This document shows positions 6,318 through 15,854 of a DNA stretch of 64,000 nucleotides, piece by piece. Source of the stretch: Streptomyces hyaluromycini (GTDB lineage: Bacteria > Actinomycetota > Actinomycetes > Streptomycetales > Streptomycetaceae); assembly GCF_002217755.1 (NCBI RefSeq), contig NZ_BCFL01000016.1, forward strand, positions 478,319 through 542,318, in the 5' to 3' direction. How positions within the stretch are numbered: the first letter of the stretch is position 1; every line of letters starts with the position of its first letter. The notes below the pieces were generated by a model, which searched no databases, was not told the origin of the DNA, and was given only the letters and a program-made list of their open reading frames with translations. Position numbers and translations under genes: made by a program.

Positions 6318-7525
6318 CCCAGCCGCAGCCCGAGGACAGCCCGCACCGCTACGGCGGCGACCACCGCAGCGCCACCCGACAGCGCGAAGCACACCCACAG
6401 CGGCACCGACCCCACCAGCACCCCCGCCACCACCGAGCCACCCGAACTCCCGGCGTTCACCGCCGCGTTCACCCACGCCCCGGCCCGCGTCCGCTCCCCC
6501 TCCCCCGCCGTCTCGTCGGCCAGCAGATACGCCGTCGTCAGGGTCGGAGCCACGAACGCCCCCGCCACCGCCATGGCCCCGGCCAGCGTCCACATCCCGG
6601 GCGCGAACCCTGCGCCCAGCAGGACCACCCCCAGTCCCACCGCCAGCCACGCCAGCCGCTCCCCCGCCGGGCGGCGCCACTCCACCGCCCCGTTCAACAG
6701 CCCTCCCACCGCGCTGCCCGCGGAGAGCGCGGCCAGTACCCAGGGGACGACCCCGTCGCCGTACGACCGCTGCTCCGCGAACGCCATCACCAGCAGGTCC
6801 GCCGCGCTCAGCGCCAGGCCGAGACCGGCAGCCGCGAGCACCGGCGCCGCCGGGAAGCGACCGGGCGAGCGACCCTTCTCCCTCTTCGGCGGGACCACTC
6901 CCCGCACCGCCGGTGACATCACGAACACACACGTGCCGGCCGGCATCAGCACCGCGCTCAGCAGCAGCCCCGCCGGCGGCGGGCCGAAGCGCAGCAGCAG
7001 GCCCACCAGCGCCGGACCGGACACGAACAGCACTTCCTCGGCGACTCCGTCCAGGCTGTACGCCCGCCGCAGCAGGCCGGGGTCGTCGACCAGCCGGCCC
7101 CACACCGCCCGCATCGTGGGGCCGAGCGGCGGCGCGACGCAGCCGGTGAGCGCGGCGGCCGTGGCGAGGGCCGCCGGTGGGGCGCCGGGTCGCCAGGTCA
7201 GGGCGGCCAGGAGGCAGAGCAGCGCGCTGTAGACGGCTGCCAGAGGCGGCAGGGCGCGCCGGGGGCCGTAGCGGTCCACCAGGGTCGCCCGGACGGGCAG
7301 CAGGACGACCACCGTGCCGCCGAACAGGGCCATCACCAGGCCGGAGACGGCATAGGAGCCGGTCGCCCCGGTCACGGACAGCAGAACGGACAGCGAGACC
7401 GTGCCGTAGGAGAGACGGGCCGCGAGGGCGGCCAGGAAGGTGCGGCGCGCGTGCGGGACGCGCAGGACGGCGGCGTAGGACGGCCGCAGGGCATGCGAAG
7501 GACGCGACGAAGTCGACGCGGACAT
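6284..7525 (-). CDS. MFS transporter
   Basis: 413 residues with about 12 hydrophobic segments and a long charged central loop (GVVPPKREKGRSPGRFP), the layout of a major facilitator superfamily exporter; VDRYGPRRALPPL is the conserved cytoplasmic loop 2-3 motif A. ATG 7525 is chosen because GAGGAA lies eight bases upstream; a longer frame to 7591 has no ribosome site. The C-terminal residues WSRSSPRP and the stop are encoded by an interspersed repeat. Substrate unknown; position beside absC may mean a link to secondary metabolite efflux, but it is convergent and not co-transcribed. Confidence 0.88.
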   Translation of the reverse strand: MSASTSSRPSHALRPSYAAVLRVPHARRTFLAALAARLSYGTVSLSVLLSVTGATGSYAVSGLVMALFGGTVVVLLPVRATLVDRYGPRRALPPLAAVYSALLCLLAALTWRPGAPPAALATAAALTGCVAPPLGPTMRAVWGRLVDDPGLLRRAYSLDGVAEEVLFVSGPALVGLLLRFGPPPAGLLLSAVLMPAGTCVFVMSPAVRGVVPPKREKGRSPGRFPAAPVLAAAGLGLALSAADLLVMAFAEQRSYGDGVVPWVLAALSAGSAVGGLLNGAVEWRRPAGERLAWLAVGLGVVLLGAGFAPGMWTLAGAMAVAGAFVAPTLTTAYLLADETAGEGERTRAGAWVNAAVNAGSSGGSVVAGVLVGSVPLWVCFALSGGAAVVAAVAVRAVLGLRLGGGWSRSSPRP

Positions 7526-7676
7526 GGGTGAGTTCCTCGATCGGAGGCGGAAGAGGGGACACCTGGGCGCGCCACGGCACGGGGCGTTCACGTGCCGGTG
7601 GCGCGGGGTGCGCTCTTACGCCAAGGAGAGGAACATGCCGGTCAAGTTAGCAGCGGCGACCGGGGACTGGCCATCG

Positions 7677-8633
7677 TCAGCTCTCCGTCAGGCTCGCCAC
7701 CAACTCGTCGGCCGCGCGGTACGGGTCCAGGTCGCCGGCCACGATGCGGTCGGCGAGGGCGTCGATGTGGCGGTCGCCGTGGAGGTCGCCGATGCGTGCG
7801 CGCAGGGCCGTCACCGCGATGGTCTCGACCTCGCGGGCGGCACGGGCCACGCGGCGCTCCGTCAGGACACCCCGCTCCTCCATCCAGGCGCGGTGCTTCT
7901 CCAGGGCCTCCACCAGCTCGTCGATGCCTTCGGCGCGGGCGGCGACCGTCTTGACGATGGGCGGGCGCCAGTCGCCCGGGCCACGGGACTCGCCGAGGCC
8001 CAGCATGTGGTTCAGTTCGCGCGCCGTGGCGTCCGCGCCGTCCCGGTCGGCCTTGTTGACCACGTACACGTCGCCGATTTCGAGGATGCCGGCCTTGGCC
8101 GCCTGGATGCCGTCGCCCATGCCGGGGGCTAGCAGCACGACCGAGGTGTCGGCCTGGGAGGCGATCTCGACCTCCGACTGGCCGACGCCGACCGTCTCCA
8201 CCAGGATCACCTCGCAGCCGGCCGCGTCCAGGACGCGGATGGCCTGGGGCGCCGCCCAGGCGAGGCCGCCCAGGTGGCCCCGCGTCGCCATCGAGCGGAT
8301 GTAGACGCCGGGGTCGGAGGCATGGTCGGACATCCGGACGCGGTCGCCGAGCAGGGCGCCCCCGGAGAAGGGGGAGGACGGGTCGACGGCCAGGACGCCG
8401 ACCCGCTTTCCCTGTTTGCGATAGGCACTGACGAGCGCCGAGGTCGAGGTCGACTTACCGACCCCCGGGGACCCCGTCAGGCCCACCACATACGCGTTCC
8501 CGGTCAGCGGTGCGAGCGCCGCCATGACCTCCCTGAGCTGCGGGGACGCCCCCTCCACCAGGGAGATCAGACGGGCCACCGCACGCGGTCGGCCCTCCCT
8601 GGCCTGGGCCACCAGTGAGGAGACGTCCTGCAT
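7677..8633 (-). CDS. meaB: Methylmalonyl-CoA mutase-associated GTPase MeaB
   Basis: 318 residues of the MeaB/ArgK G3E GTPase family: P-loop GSPGVGKS at 54-61, the switch region AVDPSSPFSGGALLGDRVRM, and the NKAD nucleotide-specificity motif. MeaB protects and reloads B12-dependent methylmalonyl-CoA mutase. ATG 8633 has GGAG five bases upstream; the adjacent GTG 8636 is too close to it. It is followed 40 bp from the thiolase gene on the same strand and sits near methylmalonyl-CoA epimerase and a cobalamin adenosyltransferase elsewhere in the window, a coherent propionate/methylmalonate set. The mutase genes themselves are not in the window. Confidence 0.93.
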   Translation of the reverse strand: MQDVSSLVAQAREGRPRAVARLISLVEGASPQLREVMAALAPLTGNAYVVGLTGSPGVGKSTSTSALVSAYRKQGKRVGVLAVDPSSPFSGGALLGDRVRMSDHASDPGVYIRSMATRGHLGGLAWAAPQAIRVLDAAGCEVILVETVGVGQSEVEIASQADTSVVLLAPGMGDGIQAAKAGILEIGDVYVVNKADRDGADATARELNHMLGLGESRGPGDWRPPIVKTVAARAEGIDELVEALEKHRAWMEERGVLTERRVARAAREVETIAVTALRARIGDLHGDRHIDALADRIVAGDLDPYRAADELVASLTES

Positions 8634-8672
8634 CACAGCTCCGCTCGCTTCCGTTCGCTCGGTGAAACCTGC

Positions 8673-9878
8673 TCAGGCCTTCGGTACCCGCACGATCAGT
8701 GCGTCACCCTGGCCGCCGCCACCGCACAGCGCGGCCGCGCCGACCCCGCCGCCCCGGCGCTTGAGCTCCAGGGCCAGGTGCAGGACGAGCCGGGCGCCGG
8801 ACATGCCGATGGGGTGGCCCAGGGCGATGGCTCCGCCGTTCACGTTCACCTTTTCGGTGGACACCCCGAGGTCCTTCATTGACTGGACGGCGACAGCGGC
8901 GAAGGCCTCGTTGATCTCGATGAGGTCCAGGTCGCCGGCCTCCAGGCCCTCCTTCTTCAGGGCGTGGTTGATGGCGTTGGACGGCTGGGACTGGAGGGAG
9001 TTGTCCGGTCCCGCCACGTTGCCGTGGGCGCCGATCTCGGCGAGCCACTCCAGGCCCAGCTCCTCCGCCTTGGCCTTGCTCATCACGACCACGGCCGCCG
9101 CACCGTCCGAGATCTGCGAGGAGGTGCCGGCCGTGATCGTGCCGTCGCGGGTGAACGCGGGCCGCAGCTTGCCCAGCGACTCCGCCGTGGTGTCGCCGCG
9201 GATGCCCTCGTCCTTGCTGAAGACGACCGGCTCGCCCTTGCGCTGCGGGATCTCGACCGGGGTGATCTCGGCCTCGAAGATGCCGTTCTTCTGCGCGGCC
9301 GCGGCCCGCTGGTGGGACAGCGCGGCGATCTCGTCCTGCTCGGGGCGCAGGATGCCGAGGCGCGTGTTGTGCTTCTCGGTCGACTCGCCCATCGGGACGT
9401 TCTCCCAGGCGTCGGTCAGGCCGTCGTACGCCATCGCGTCGAGCATCTCGATCGAGCCGTACTTGAAGCCCTCGCGGGACTTCGGGAGCAGGTGCGGGGC
9501 GTTGGTCATGGACTCCTGGCCGCCCGCGACCACGATGTCGAACTCGCCCGCGCGGATCAGCTGGTCGGCGAGGGCGATGGCGTCGAGGCCGGAGAGGCAG
9601 ACCTTGTTGATCGTGAGCGCCGGGACGCTCATCGGGATGCCGGCCTTCACGGCGGCCTGGCGGGCCGGGATCTGCCCGGCGCCGGCCTGGAGCACCTGCC
9701 CCATGATCACGTACTGCACCTGGTCGCCCCCGATCCCCGCACGGTCGAGGGCGGCCTTGATCGCGAAGCCGCCGAGGTCGGCTCCGGAGAAGGACTTCAG
9801 CGAGCCCAGCAGTCGTCCCATGGGCGTACGCGCGCCCGCGACGATCACCGAGGTGGTGCCAGAGGTTCCAGAGGTCAT
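8673..9878 (-). CDS. Acetyl-CoA acetyltransferase (thiolase II)
   Basis: 401 residues, full length for a biosynthetic or degradative thiolase. Catalytic residues are visible: acyl-accepting Cys94 in [10 protein letters not shown], His355 in [11 protein letters not shown] and Cys385 in CGGGGQGDA. The enzyme condenses two acetyl-CoA to acetoacetyl-CoA or runs in reverse; in Streptomyces this feeds the ethylmalonyl-CoA pathway. The start has AAGGGGATT upstream. It is divergent from the epimerase gene, sharing a 149-bp promoter region, and probably co-transcribed with meaB. Confidence 0.93.
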   Translation of the reverse strand: MTSGTSGTTSVIVAGARTPMGRLLGSLKSFSGADLGGFAIKAALDRAGIGGDQVQYVIMGQVLQAGAGQIPARQAAVKAGIPMSVPALTINKVCLSGLDAIALADQLIRAGEFDIVVAGGQESMTNAPHLLPKSREGFKYGSIEMLDAMAYDGLTDAWENVPMGESTEKHNTRLGILRPEQDEIAALSHQRAAAAQKNGIFEAEITPVEIPQRKGEPVVFSKDEGIRGDTTAESLGKLRPAFTRDGTITAGTSSQISDGAAAVVVMSKAKAEELGLEWLAEIGAHGNVAGPDNSLQSQPSNAINHALKKEGLEAGDLDLIEINEAFAAVAVQSMKDLGVSTEKVNVNGGAIALGHPIGMSGARLVLHLALELKRRGGGVGAAALCGGGGQGDALIVRVPKA

Positions 9879-9992
9879 GAGCTGCGAATCCCCTTACCGG
9901 CTGCACTGCCGAGGAGTGAACGAGGGTTTACTTCGAATGTATTGCGTGGCACTCCGTGCCGTCATCGGGCCGTCAGTGTGATCGCTGGCACG

Positions 9993-10021
9993 TTGCGTAA
10001 CCATCGCCGTGGCGCTGCACT
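9993..10021 (+). promoter_or_regulatory. Promoter of the epimerase gene, leaderless
   Basis: TTGCGT (9993-9998), 17-bp spacer, TGCACT (10016-10021), then six bases to the ATG at 10028. The -10 is non-canonical (TG instead of TA), so the call is tentative; no Shine-Dalgarno precedes the ATG. Confidence 0.45.
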
Positions 10022-10027
10022 GAATCC

Positions 10028-10468
10028 ATGCTGACGCGAATCGACCACATCGGGATCGCCTGCCACGACCTCGACGCGACTGTCGAGTTCTACCGGGCCA
10101 CGTACGGCTTCGAGGTGTTCCACACCGAGGTCAACGAGGAACAGGGCGTGCGGGAGGCCATGCTCAAGATCAACGAGACGTCCGACGGCGGCGCCTCCTA
10201 CCTGCAGCTCCTTGAGCCGACCCGGGAGGACTCGGCGGTCGGCAAGTGGCTCGCGAAGAACGGCGAGGGCGTGCATCACATCGCCTTCGGTACGGCGGAT
10301 GTGGACGGGGACGCGGCCGACATCCGTGCCAAGGGCGTACGCGTTCTGTACGAGGAGCCACGGATCGGCTCCATGGGGTCGCGGATCACCTTCCTGCACC
10401 CCAAGGATTGCCACGGCGTACTGACAGAACTGGTCACTTCGGCGGCTGTTGAGTCACCTGAGCACTGA
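10028..10468 (+). CDS. mce: Methylmalonyl-CoA epimerase
   Basis: 146 residues of the glyoxalase/vicinal-oxygen-chelate fold. Metal ligands are recognisable: His7 (RIDHIGIAC), His84 (GVHHIAF) and Glu134 (LTELV). It interconverts (R)- and (S)-methylmalonyl-CoA, next to MeaB and thiolase on the opposite strand, supporting propionyl-CoA metabolism and extender-unit supply. It is apparently leaderless. Confidence 0.93.
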   Translation: MLTRIDHIGIACHDLDATVEFYRATYGFEVFHTEVNEEQGVREAMLKINETSDGGASYLQLLEPTREDSAVGKWLAKNGEGVHHIAFGTADVDGDAADIRAKGVRVLYEEPRIGSMGSRITFLHPKDCHGVLTELVTSAAVESPEH

Positions 10469-10690
10469 CCCTCGTACATATGGGCCGGTAGGGTTGGGGG
10501 CGGTCGTCCCTTCGCAGGTTCGCAGGGCCGGGGCGGCCGCATGCCGGGGTCCGGGTTTCGGGGGACGAGCGTCGGGGCAGCAGCCCGTGCTCCGCCGTTG
10601 ATCTGACACCATTCCCCGGGGGCCCCGTTCGGCGGATGGACGGAGCTCGTTCGGAAAAGGTTGCGACCAGGGGACGGATGGGACCGCGCA

Positions 10691-13600
10691 GTGCGGGGCT
10701 ACGAGAGCCAGGAGCGAGAGCCGGCGGCTGACGTCGACCACCTCACTCGTTTCGAAGCCGAGATGAAACGGCTGAAGACCGAGCGGGAAAAGGCGATCCA
10801 GCATGCCGAGGACCTCGGCTACCAGGTCGAGGTGCTGCGCGCCAAGTTGCACGAGGCGCGCCGCACCATCATGTCCCGGCCCGCGTTCGACGGCGGTGAC
10901 ATCGGCTACCACGCCGAGCAGCTGCTGCGTAACGCCCAGGTGCAGGCCGACCAGATCCGCCAGGAGGCGGACCGGGTGGCCGCGGAGGCCCGGGCGCAGA
11001 CCCAGCGGATCCTCCAGGAGCACGCCGAGCAGGCCGCGCGGCTCCAGGCCGAGCTGCACCAGGAGGCGGTGACCCGCCGCCAGCAGCTGGACCAGGAGCT
11101 GGCCGAGCGCCGGCAGACCGTCGAGTCGCACGTCAACGAGAACGTGTCGTGGGCCGAGCAGCTGCGGGCGCGCACCGAGTCGCAGGCCCGGCGGCTGCTC
11201 GACGAGTCGCGGGCCGAGGCCGAGCAGGCCATGGCCGCCGCCCGGGCCGAGGCCCAGCGGCTGACCGACGAGGCCCGGCAGCGGCTGACCGGCGACGCCG
11301 AGGCGGCCCGTGCGGAGGCCGAGCAGATCCTGCTGCGCGCCCGCCGGGACGCCGAGCGGCTGCTGAACGCCGCGTCGACGCAGGCCCAGGAGGCCACCGA
11401 CCACGCCGAGCAGCTGCGCAACTCCACCGCGACGGAGTCGGACTCGGCCCGCCGGCAGGCGGGCGAGCTGAGCCGGGCCGCCGAGGAGCGGATGGCGGAG
11501 GCCGAGGAGGCGCTGCGCAAGGCGCAGTCCGAGGCGGAGAAGCTGGTCACCGAGGCCGAGGCGAACGCCACCAAGGCCCTCTCCAGCGCCGAGGCCACCA
11601 ACCAGCAGCGCACCCAGACCGCCAAGGAGCAGGTCGCCCGGCTGGTCAGCGAGGCCACCAAGGAGGCGGAGGCCACCAAGGCGAGCGCCGAGCAGATCGT
11701 CGCGGACGCCAGGGCCGAGGCCGAGAAGATCACCGCGGAGGCTTCCGAGAAGGCCCGCAGCCTCACCGCCGAGGAGAGCGCCTCCCAGCTGGCGAAGGCG
11801 GCCAAGACCGCCGAGGACGTCCTGAACAGGGCCTCCGAGGAGGCCAGGCAGACCACCAAGGGCGCGGTCGAGGAGGCCGAACGGATCCGCACCGAGGCGG
11901 AGACCGAGGCGGACCGGCTGCGCGCCGAGGCGCACGACATCGCCGAGCAGCTCAAGGGCACGGCGAAGGACGACACCAAGGAGTACCGCGCCAAGACGGT
12001 CGAGCTGCAGGAGGAGGCCCGCCGGCTGCGCGGCGAGGCCGAGCAGCTGCGCACCGACGCGGTCGCCGAGGGCGAGTCGATCCGGGCCGAGGCCCGGCGC
12101 GAGACCGTCCAGCAGATCGAGGAGGCGGCCAGGTCCGCCGAGGAACTGCTCGCCAAGGCCAAGGCCGACGCCGACGAACTGCGGCAGACCGCGACCACGG
12201 ACAGCGAGAAGGTCCGCACCGAGGCCATCGAGCGCGCGACCGCGCTGCGCCGGCAGGCCGAGGAGACCCTGGAGCGCACCCGGCAGGAGGCCGACCGGCA
12301 CCGCGAGGAGGTCCTGGAGCAGTCCGAGGGGCTCAAGGCGGACGCCGAGCGGGCCGCGGCCGAGCTGCGCGAGGAGACCGAGCGGGGCGTCGAGGCCCGG
12401 CGCGCGGAGGCCGCCGACGAGCTGACCCGGCTGCACACCGAGGCCGAGGACCGGCTGACGAGTGCCGAGCAGTCGCTGACCGAGGCGCGCGAGGAGGCCG
12501 GGCGGATCCGCCGGGAGGCCGCCGAGGAGACCGACCGGCTGCGCGGCGAGGCCGCGGAGCGGATCCGTACGCTCCAGCAGCAGGCCGAGACCGAGGCCGA
12601 GCGGCTGCGCGACGAGGCCGCCGCCGACGCGTCGGCATCCCGCGCGGAGGGCGAGAGCATCGCCGTACGGCTGCGGTCCGAGGCCGCCGCGGAGGCGGAG
12701 CGGCTCAAGCTGGAGGCCCAGGACACCGCCGACCGGGTGCGTGCCGAGGCGCAGGCGGCCGCCGAGCGGCTGTCCACGGAGGCGTCCGAGACGCTGGCCG
12801 CCGCCCAGGAGGAGGCCGCCCGCCGCCGCCGGGAGGCCGAGGATCTGCTCGGTTCGGCGCGCGAGGAGGCCGGCCAGGAGCGGGAGCGGGCCCGCGAGCA
12901 GAGCGAGGACCTGCTGGCTCAGGCGCGCAACCGCGTCGAGGAGGCGCAGGCCGAGGCCGTACGGCTGGTCGAGGAGGCGGACCGGCGGGCCACCGAGATG
13001 GTGTCGGCCGCCGAACTCCACGCCCAGCAGGTACGGGACTCGGTCTCCGGGCTGCACGAGCAGGCGCAGCAGGAGATCACCGGGCTGCGCTCGGCCGCCG
13101 AGCACGCCGCCGACCGTACCCGGCGGGAGGCCGAGGAAGAGTCCGACCGGGTCCGCGCCGACGCCTACGCCGAGCGGGAGCGGGCCAGCGAGGACGCGAC
13201 CCGGATCCGGCGCGAGGCGGCCGAGGCGTCCGAGGCGGCGAAGGCGCTCGCCGAGCGGACCGTCGCCGACGCGATGACCGAGTCGGAGCGGCTGCGGTCC
13301 GAGGCGGCCGCCCATGCCCAGCGGGTGCGCACCGAGGTCTCCGACGCGGTCGCCCAGGCCGACCAGGACGCTTCGCGCACGCGTGCCGAGGCGCGCGAGG
13401 ACGCCAACCGGATGCGTTCGGACGCGGCGACCCAGGCCGACACCCTCATCACCGAGGCGCGCAACGAGGCGGAGCTGCTCCAGAACGAGACCATCGCCGA
13501 GGCCGACCGGGTCCGCGCCGACGCCATCGCCAAGGCGGAGAAGCTGATCGCGGACGCCACCGGCGATGCGGAGCGGCTGCGCGCCGAGGCCGCCGAGACG

Positions 13601-14539
13601 GTCGGCTCCGCCCAGCTGCACGCCGACCGGACCCGCGCCGACGCCGAGCGGCTCAAGGCGGACGCGGAGGCGGCGGTCGAGCGCATGCTCAACTCCGCGC
13701 GCGAGGAGGCCGAGCGGACCCTCGACGAGGCCCGCAAGGACGCCAACAAGCGGCGCCAGGACGTGGCCGAGCAGGTCGACACGCTCATCAACGAGACGAC
13801 CGCCGAGGCCGACAAGCTGCTCACCGAGGCACAGCAGCAGGCGATGAAGACCACCGCGGACGCCGAGTCGCAGGCCGACACCATGGTGGGCGCGGCCCGC
13901 AGCGAGGCCGACCGGCTGGTCTCCGAGGCCACGGTCGAGGGCAACTCGATGGTGGAGAAGGCCCGTACGGACGCGGACGAGCTGCTCGTCGGCGCCCGCC
14001 GGGACGCCACCGCCATAAGGGAACGCGCGGAGGAGCTGCGCGAGCGCATCACCACCGAGATCGAGGGGCTGCACGAGCGGGCCCGCCGCGAGGCCGCCGA
14101 GACCATGAAGTCCACCGGCGACCGCTGCGACGCGCTGATCAAGGCCGCCGAGGAGCAGCTCGCCAAGGCCCAGGCCAAGGCCAAGGACCTGGTCTCGGAG
14201 GCGAACTCCGAGGCGGGCAAGGTCCGGATCGCCGCCGTCAAGAAGGCCGAGGGGCTGCTCAAGGAGGCCGAGCAGAAGAAGGCCACGCTGGTCCGGGAGG
14301 CCGAGGAGCTCAAGGCCGAGGCGATCCGCGAGGCGCGCCGCACGGTCGAGGAAGGAAAGCGCGAACTGGAGATCCTGGAGCGTCGGCGGGAGAACATCAA
14401 CGGCGAGATCTCCCGTGTCCAGGACGTCCTGGAGGCGTTGGAATCCTTCGAGACCCCGTCGTCGGCCAAGGACGGCGGCGTCAAGGCGGGCAGTACGGTG
14501 GGGGCACCCCGATCGGGTGGCAAGTCCTCAGAAGGCTAG
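10691..14539 (+). CDS. scy: Scy, coiled-coil polarity scaffold protein
   Basis: About 1282 residues, almost entirely coiled coil made of Glu/Ala/Arg-rich repeats (AEAERLRAEA type units). The short N-terminal lead RGYESQEREPAADVDHLTRFEAEMKRLKTEREKAIQHAEDLGYQVEVLR and C-terminal VEEGKRELEILERRRENINGEISRVQDVLEALESFE fit Streptomyces Scy, which assembles the tip-organising centre with DivIVA and FilP and marks new branch points. The family is known for a 51-residue coiled-coil periodicity. GTG 10691 is preferred over the upstream TTG 10661 since homologues begin VRGYESQ, with GGGA upstream. filP follows. Very repetitive coding DNA makes long open frames on every strand; these are not genes. Confidence 0.95.
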   Translation: MRGYESQEREPAADVDHLTRFEAEMKRLKTEREKAIQHAEDLGYQVEVLRAKLHEARRTIMSRPAFDGGDIGYHAEQLLRNAQVQADQIRQEADRVAAEARAQTQRILQEHAEQAARLQAELHQEAVTRRQQLDQELAERRQTVESHVNENVSWAEQLRARTESQARRLLDESRAEAEQAMAAARAEAQRLTDEARQRLTGDAEAARAEAEQILLRARRDAERLLNAASTQAQEATDHAEQLRNSTATESDSARRQAGELSRAAEERMAEAEEALRKAQSEAEKLVTEAEANATKALSSAEATNQQRTQTAKEQVARLVSEATKEAEATKASAEQIVADARAEAEKITAEASEKARSLTAEESASQLAKAAKTAEDVLNRASEEARQTTKGAVEEAERIRTEAETEADRLRAEAHDIAEQLKGTAKDDTKEYRAKTVELQEEARRLRGEAEQLRTDAVAEGESIRAEARRETVQQIEEAARSAEELLAKAKADADELRQTATTDSEKVRTEAIERATALRRQAEETLERTRQEADRHREEVLEQSEGLKADAERAAAELREETERGVEARRAEAADELTRLHTEAEDRLTSAEQSLTEAREEAGRIRREAAEETDRLRGEAAERIRTLQQQAETEAERLRDEAAADASASRAEGESIAVRLRSEAAAEAERLKLEAQDTADRVRAEAQAAAERLSTEASETLAAAQEEAARRRREAEDLLGSAREEAGQERERAREQSEDLLAQARNRVEEAQAEAVRLVEEADRRATEMVSAAELHAQQVRDSVSGLHEQAQQEITGLRSAAEHAADRTRREAEEESDRVRADAYAERERASEDATRIRREAAEASEAAKALAERTVADAMTESERLRSEAAAHAQRVRTEVSDAVAQADQDASRTRAEAREDANRMRSDAATQADTLITEARNEAELLQNETIAEADRVRADAIAKAEKLIADATGDAERLRAEAAETVGSAQLHADRTRADAERLKADAEAAVERMLNSAREEAERTLDEARKDANKRRQDVAEQVDTLINETTAEADKLLTEAQQQAMKTTADAESQADTMVGAARSEADRLVSEATVEGNSMVEKARTDADELLVGARRDATAIRERAEELRERITTEIEGLHERARREAAETMKSTGDRCDALIKAAEEQLAKAQAKAKDLVSEANSEAGKVRIAAVKKAEGLLKEAEQKKATLVREAEELKAEAIREARRTVEEGKRELEILERRRENINGEISRVQDVLEALESFETPSSAKDGGVKAGSTVGAPRSGGKSSEG

Positions 14540-14666
14540 AGACGAAAGTCCGGTCTGTAGCATTCTGGGGCTTTTACGTGAACCTTTGGCAGAGGCTTTG
14601 GCAAGCGATCTCACAGCCGGCCACCCAAAAGTGGTGTCATTCTCCAGATCAAACACGCATCCGCTC

Positions 14667-14694
14667 GATGACACACCGCATCGGCCCCTAGGAT
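14667..14694 (+). promoter_or_regulatory. Possible filP promoter
   Basis: GATGAC, a 16-bp spacer and TAGGAT lie 41 bp before the filP start, in the 195-bp gap after scy, which is less GC-rich than its surroundings. Match to consensus is modest. Confidence 0.3.
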
Positions 14695-14734
14695 TCCACC
14701 TATCACCTCACCGGTCTCACTCGACAGGAAACCC

Positions 14735-15670
14735 ATGAGCGACACTTCCCCCTACGGCTTCGAGCTTGTGCGGCGTGGGTACGACCGCGCTCAGGTGGAC
14801 GAACGCATCTCCAAGCTCGTCTCCGACCGTGACAGTGCTCTCGCCCGCATCACCGCTCTGGAGAAGCGCATCGAGGAGCTCCACCTCGAGACGCAGAACG
14901 CCCAGGCTCAGGTCACCGACGCGGAGCCGTCGTACGCCGGTCTCGGCGCGCGTGTCGAGAAGATCCTCCGCCTCGCCGAGGAGGAGGCGAAGGACCTGCG
15001 CGAGGAGGCCCGCCGGGCGGCCGAGCAGCACCGTGAGCTCGCCGAGTCGGCGGCCCAGCAGGTGCGCAACGACGCAGAATCGTTCGCTGCGGAGCGCAAG
15101 GCCAAGGCCGAGGACGAGGGCGTCCGGATCGTCGAGAAGGCCAAGAGCGACGCGTCGCAGCTGCGCTCCGAGGCCCAGAAGGACGCGCAGTCCAAGCGCG
15201 AGGAGGCGGACGCCCTCTTCGAGGAGACCCGTGCGAAGGCCGCGCAGGCCGCCGCCGACTTCGAGACGAACCTCGCGAAGCGCCGCGAGCAGTCCGAGCG
15301 TGACCTGGCGTCCCGCCAGCAGAAGGCCGAGAAGCGCCTCGCGGAGATCGAGCACCGCGCGGAGCAGCTGCGCCTGGAGGCCGAGAAGCTGCGCACCGAC
15401 GCCGAGCGCCGCGCCCGTCAGACCGTCGAGACGGCTCAGCGCCAGGCCGAGGACATCGTCGCGGACGCGAACGCCAAGGCCGACCGGATCCGTTCGGAAT
15501 CCGAGCGTGAGCTCGCCGCGCTGACGAACCGCCGCGACAGCATCAACGCCCAGCTGACCAACGTCCGCGAGATGCTGGCCACGCTGACCGGTGCCGCGGT
15601 GGCCGCCGCCAGCTCCCCGGCGGAGGACGAGCCGATCTCCCGCGGGGTGCCGGCTCAGCAGTCCCGGTAA
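14735..15670 (+). CDS. filP: FilP, intermediate filament-like cytoskeletal protein
   Basis: 311 residues: an N-terminal DivIVA-like lead (YGFELVRRGYDRAQVDERISKLVSDRDSALARI), then continuous coiled coil to about residue 290 and a short disordered tail. FilP forms rod-filament networks beneath the hyphal apex, interacts with DivIVA and Scy, and contributes to stiffness. AGGAAA eight bases upstream supports the ATG. It is directly downstream of scy, as in other streptomycetes, and is followed by a very strong terminator. Confidence 0.96.
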   Translation: MSDTSPYGFELVRRGYDRAQVDERISKLVSDRDSALARITALEKRIEELHLETQNAQAQVTDAEPSYAGLGARVEKILRLAEEEAKDLREEARRAAEQHRELAESAAQQVRNDAESFAAERKAKAEDEGVRIVEKAKSDASQLRSEAQKDAQSKREEADALFEETRAKAAQAAADFETNLAKRREQSERDLASRQQKAEKRLAEIEHRAEQLRLEAEKLRTDAERRARQTVETAQRQAEDIVADANAKADRIRSESERELAALTNRRDSINAQLTNVREMLATLTGAAVAAASSPAEDEPISRGVPAQQSR

Positions 15671-15700
15671 CTCACCGCGCCAGGAGGCGACTCCCGACGT

Positions 15701-15755
15701 CGCACGAACGAAGGCCCGCATGTCCCTCCGGGGGGTGCGGGCCTTCGTTCGTGCG
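15701..15755 (+). terminator. Terminator after filP
   Basis: Perfect 20-bp inverted repeat (15701-15720 against 15736-15755) with a 15-nt loop, 30 bp after the filP stop; one of the strongest hairpins in the window. Confidence 0.85.
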
Positions 15756-15854
15756 GGTGGGTTGCGGGCGGTTGCTTGTACACCGCCGGGTTCGGGGCGC
15801 GTCGGCCGGGAAAATCGCTGTCCGGCCGCCGGAGCCGGGTGATAGAGATCCGGG

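Noticed and set aside
7592..7676. Small gene between the MFS and meaB genes
   Set aside because: The 85-bp region and overlapping plus-strand frames have no homology or coding bias; it is promoter and spacer.
10454..14074. Very long open frame on the minus strand (about 1200 codons) opposite scy, and another on the plus strand at 11149-14691
   Set aside because: Both come from the repetitive, extreme-GC coiled-coil codons of scy; their translations are Leu/Gly/Arg or Gly/Arg/Ala low complexity with no family and no ribosome site.
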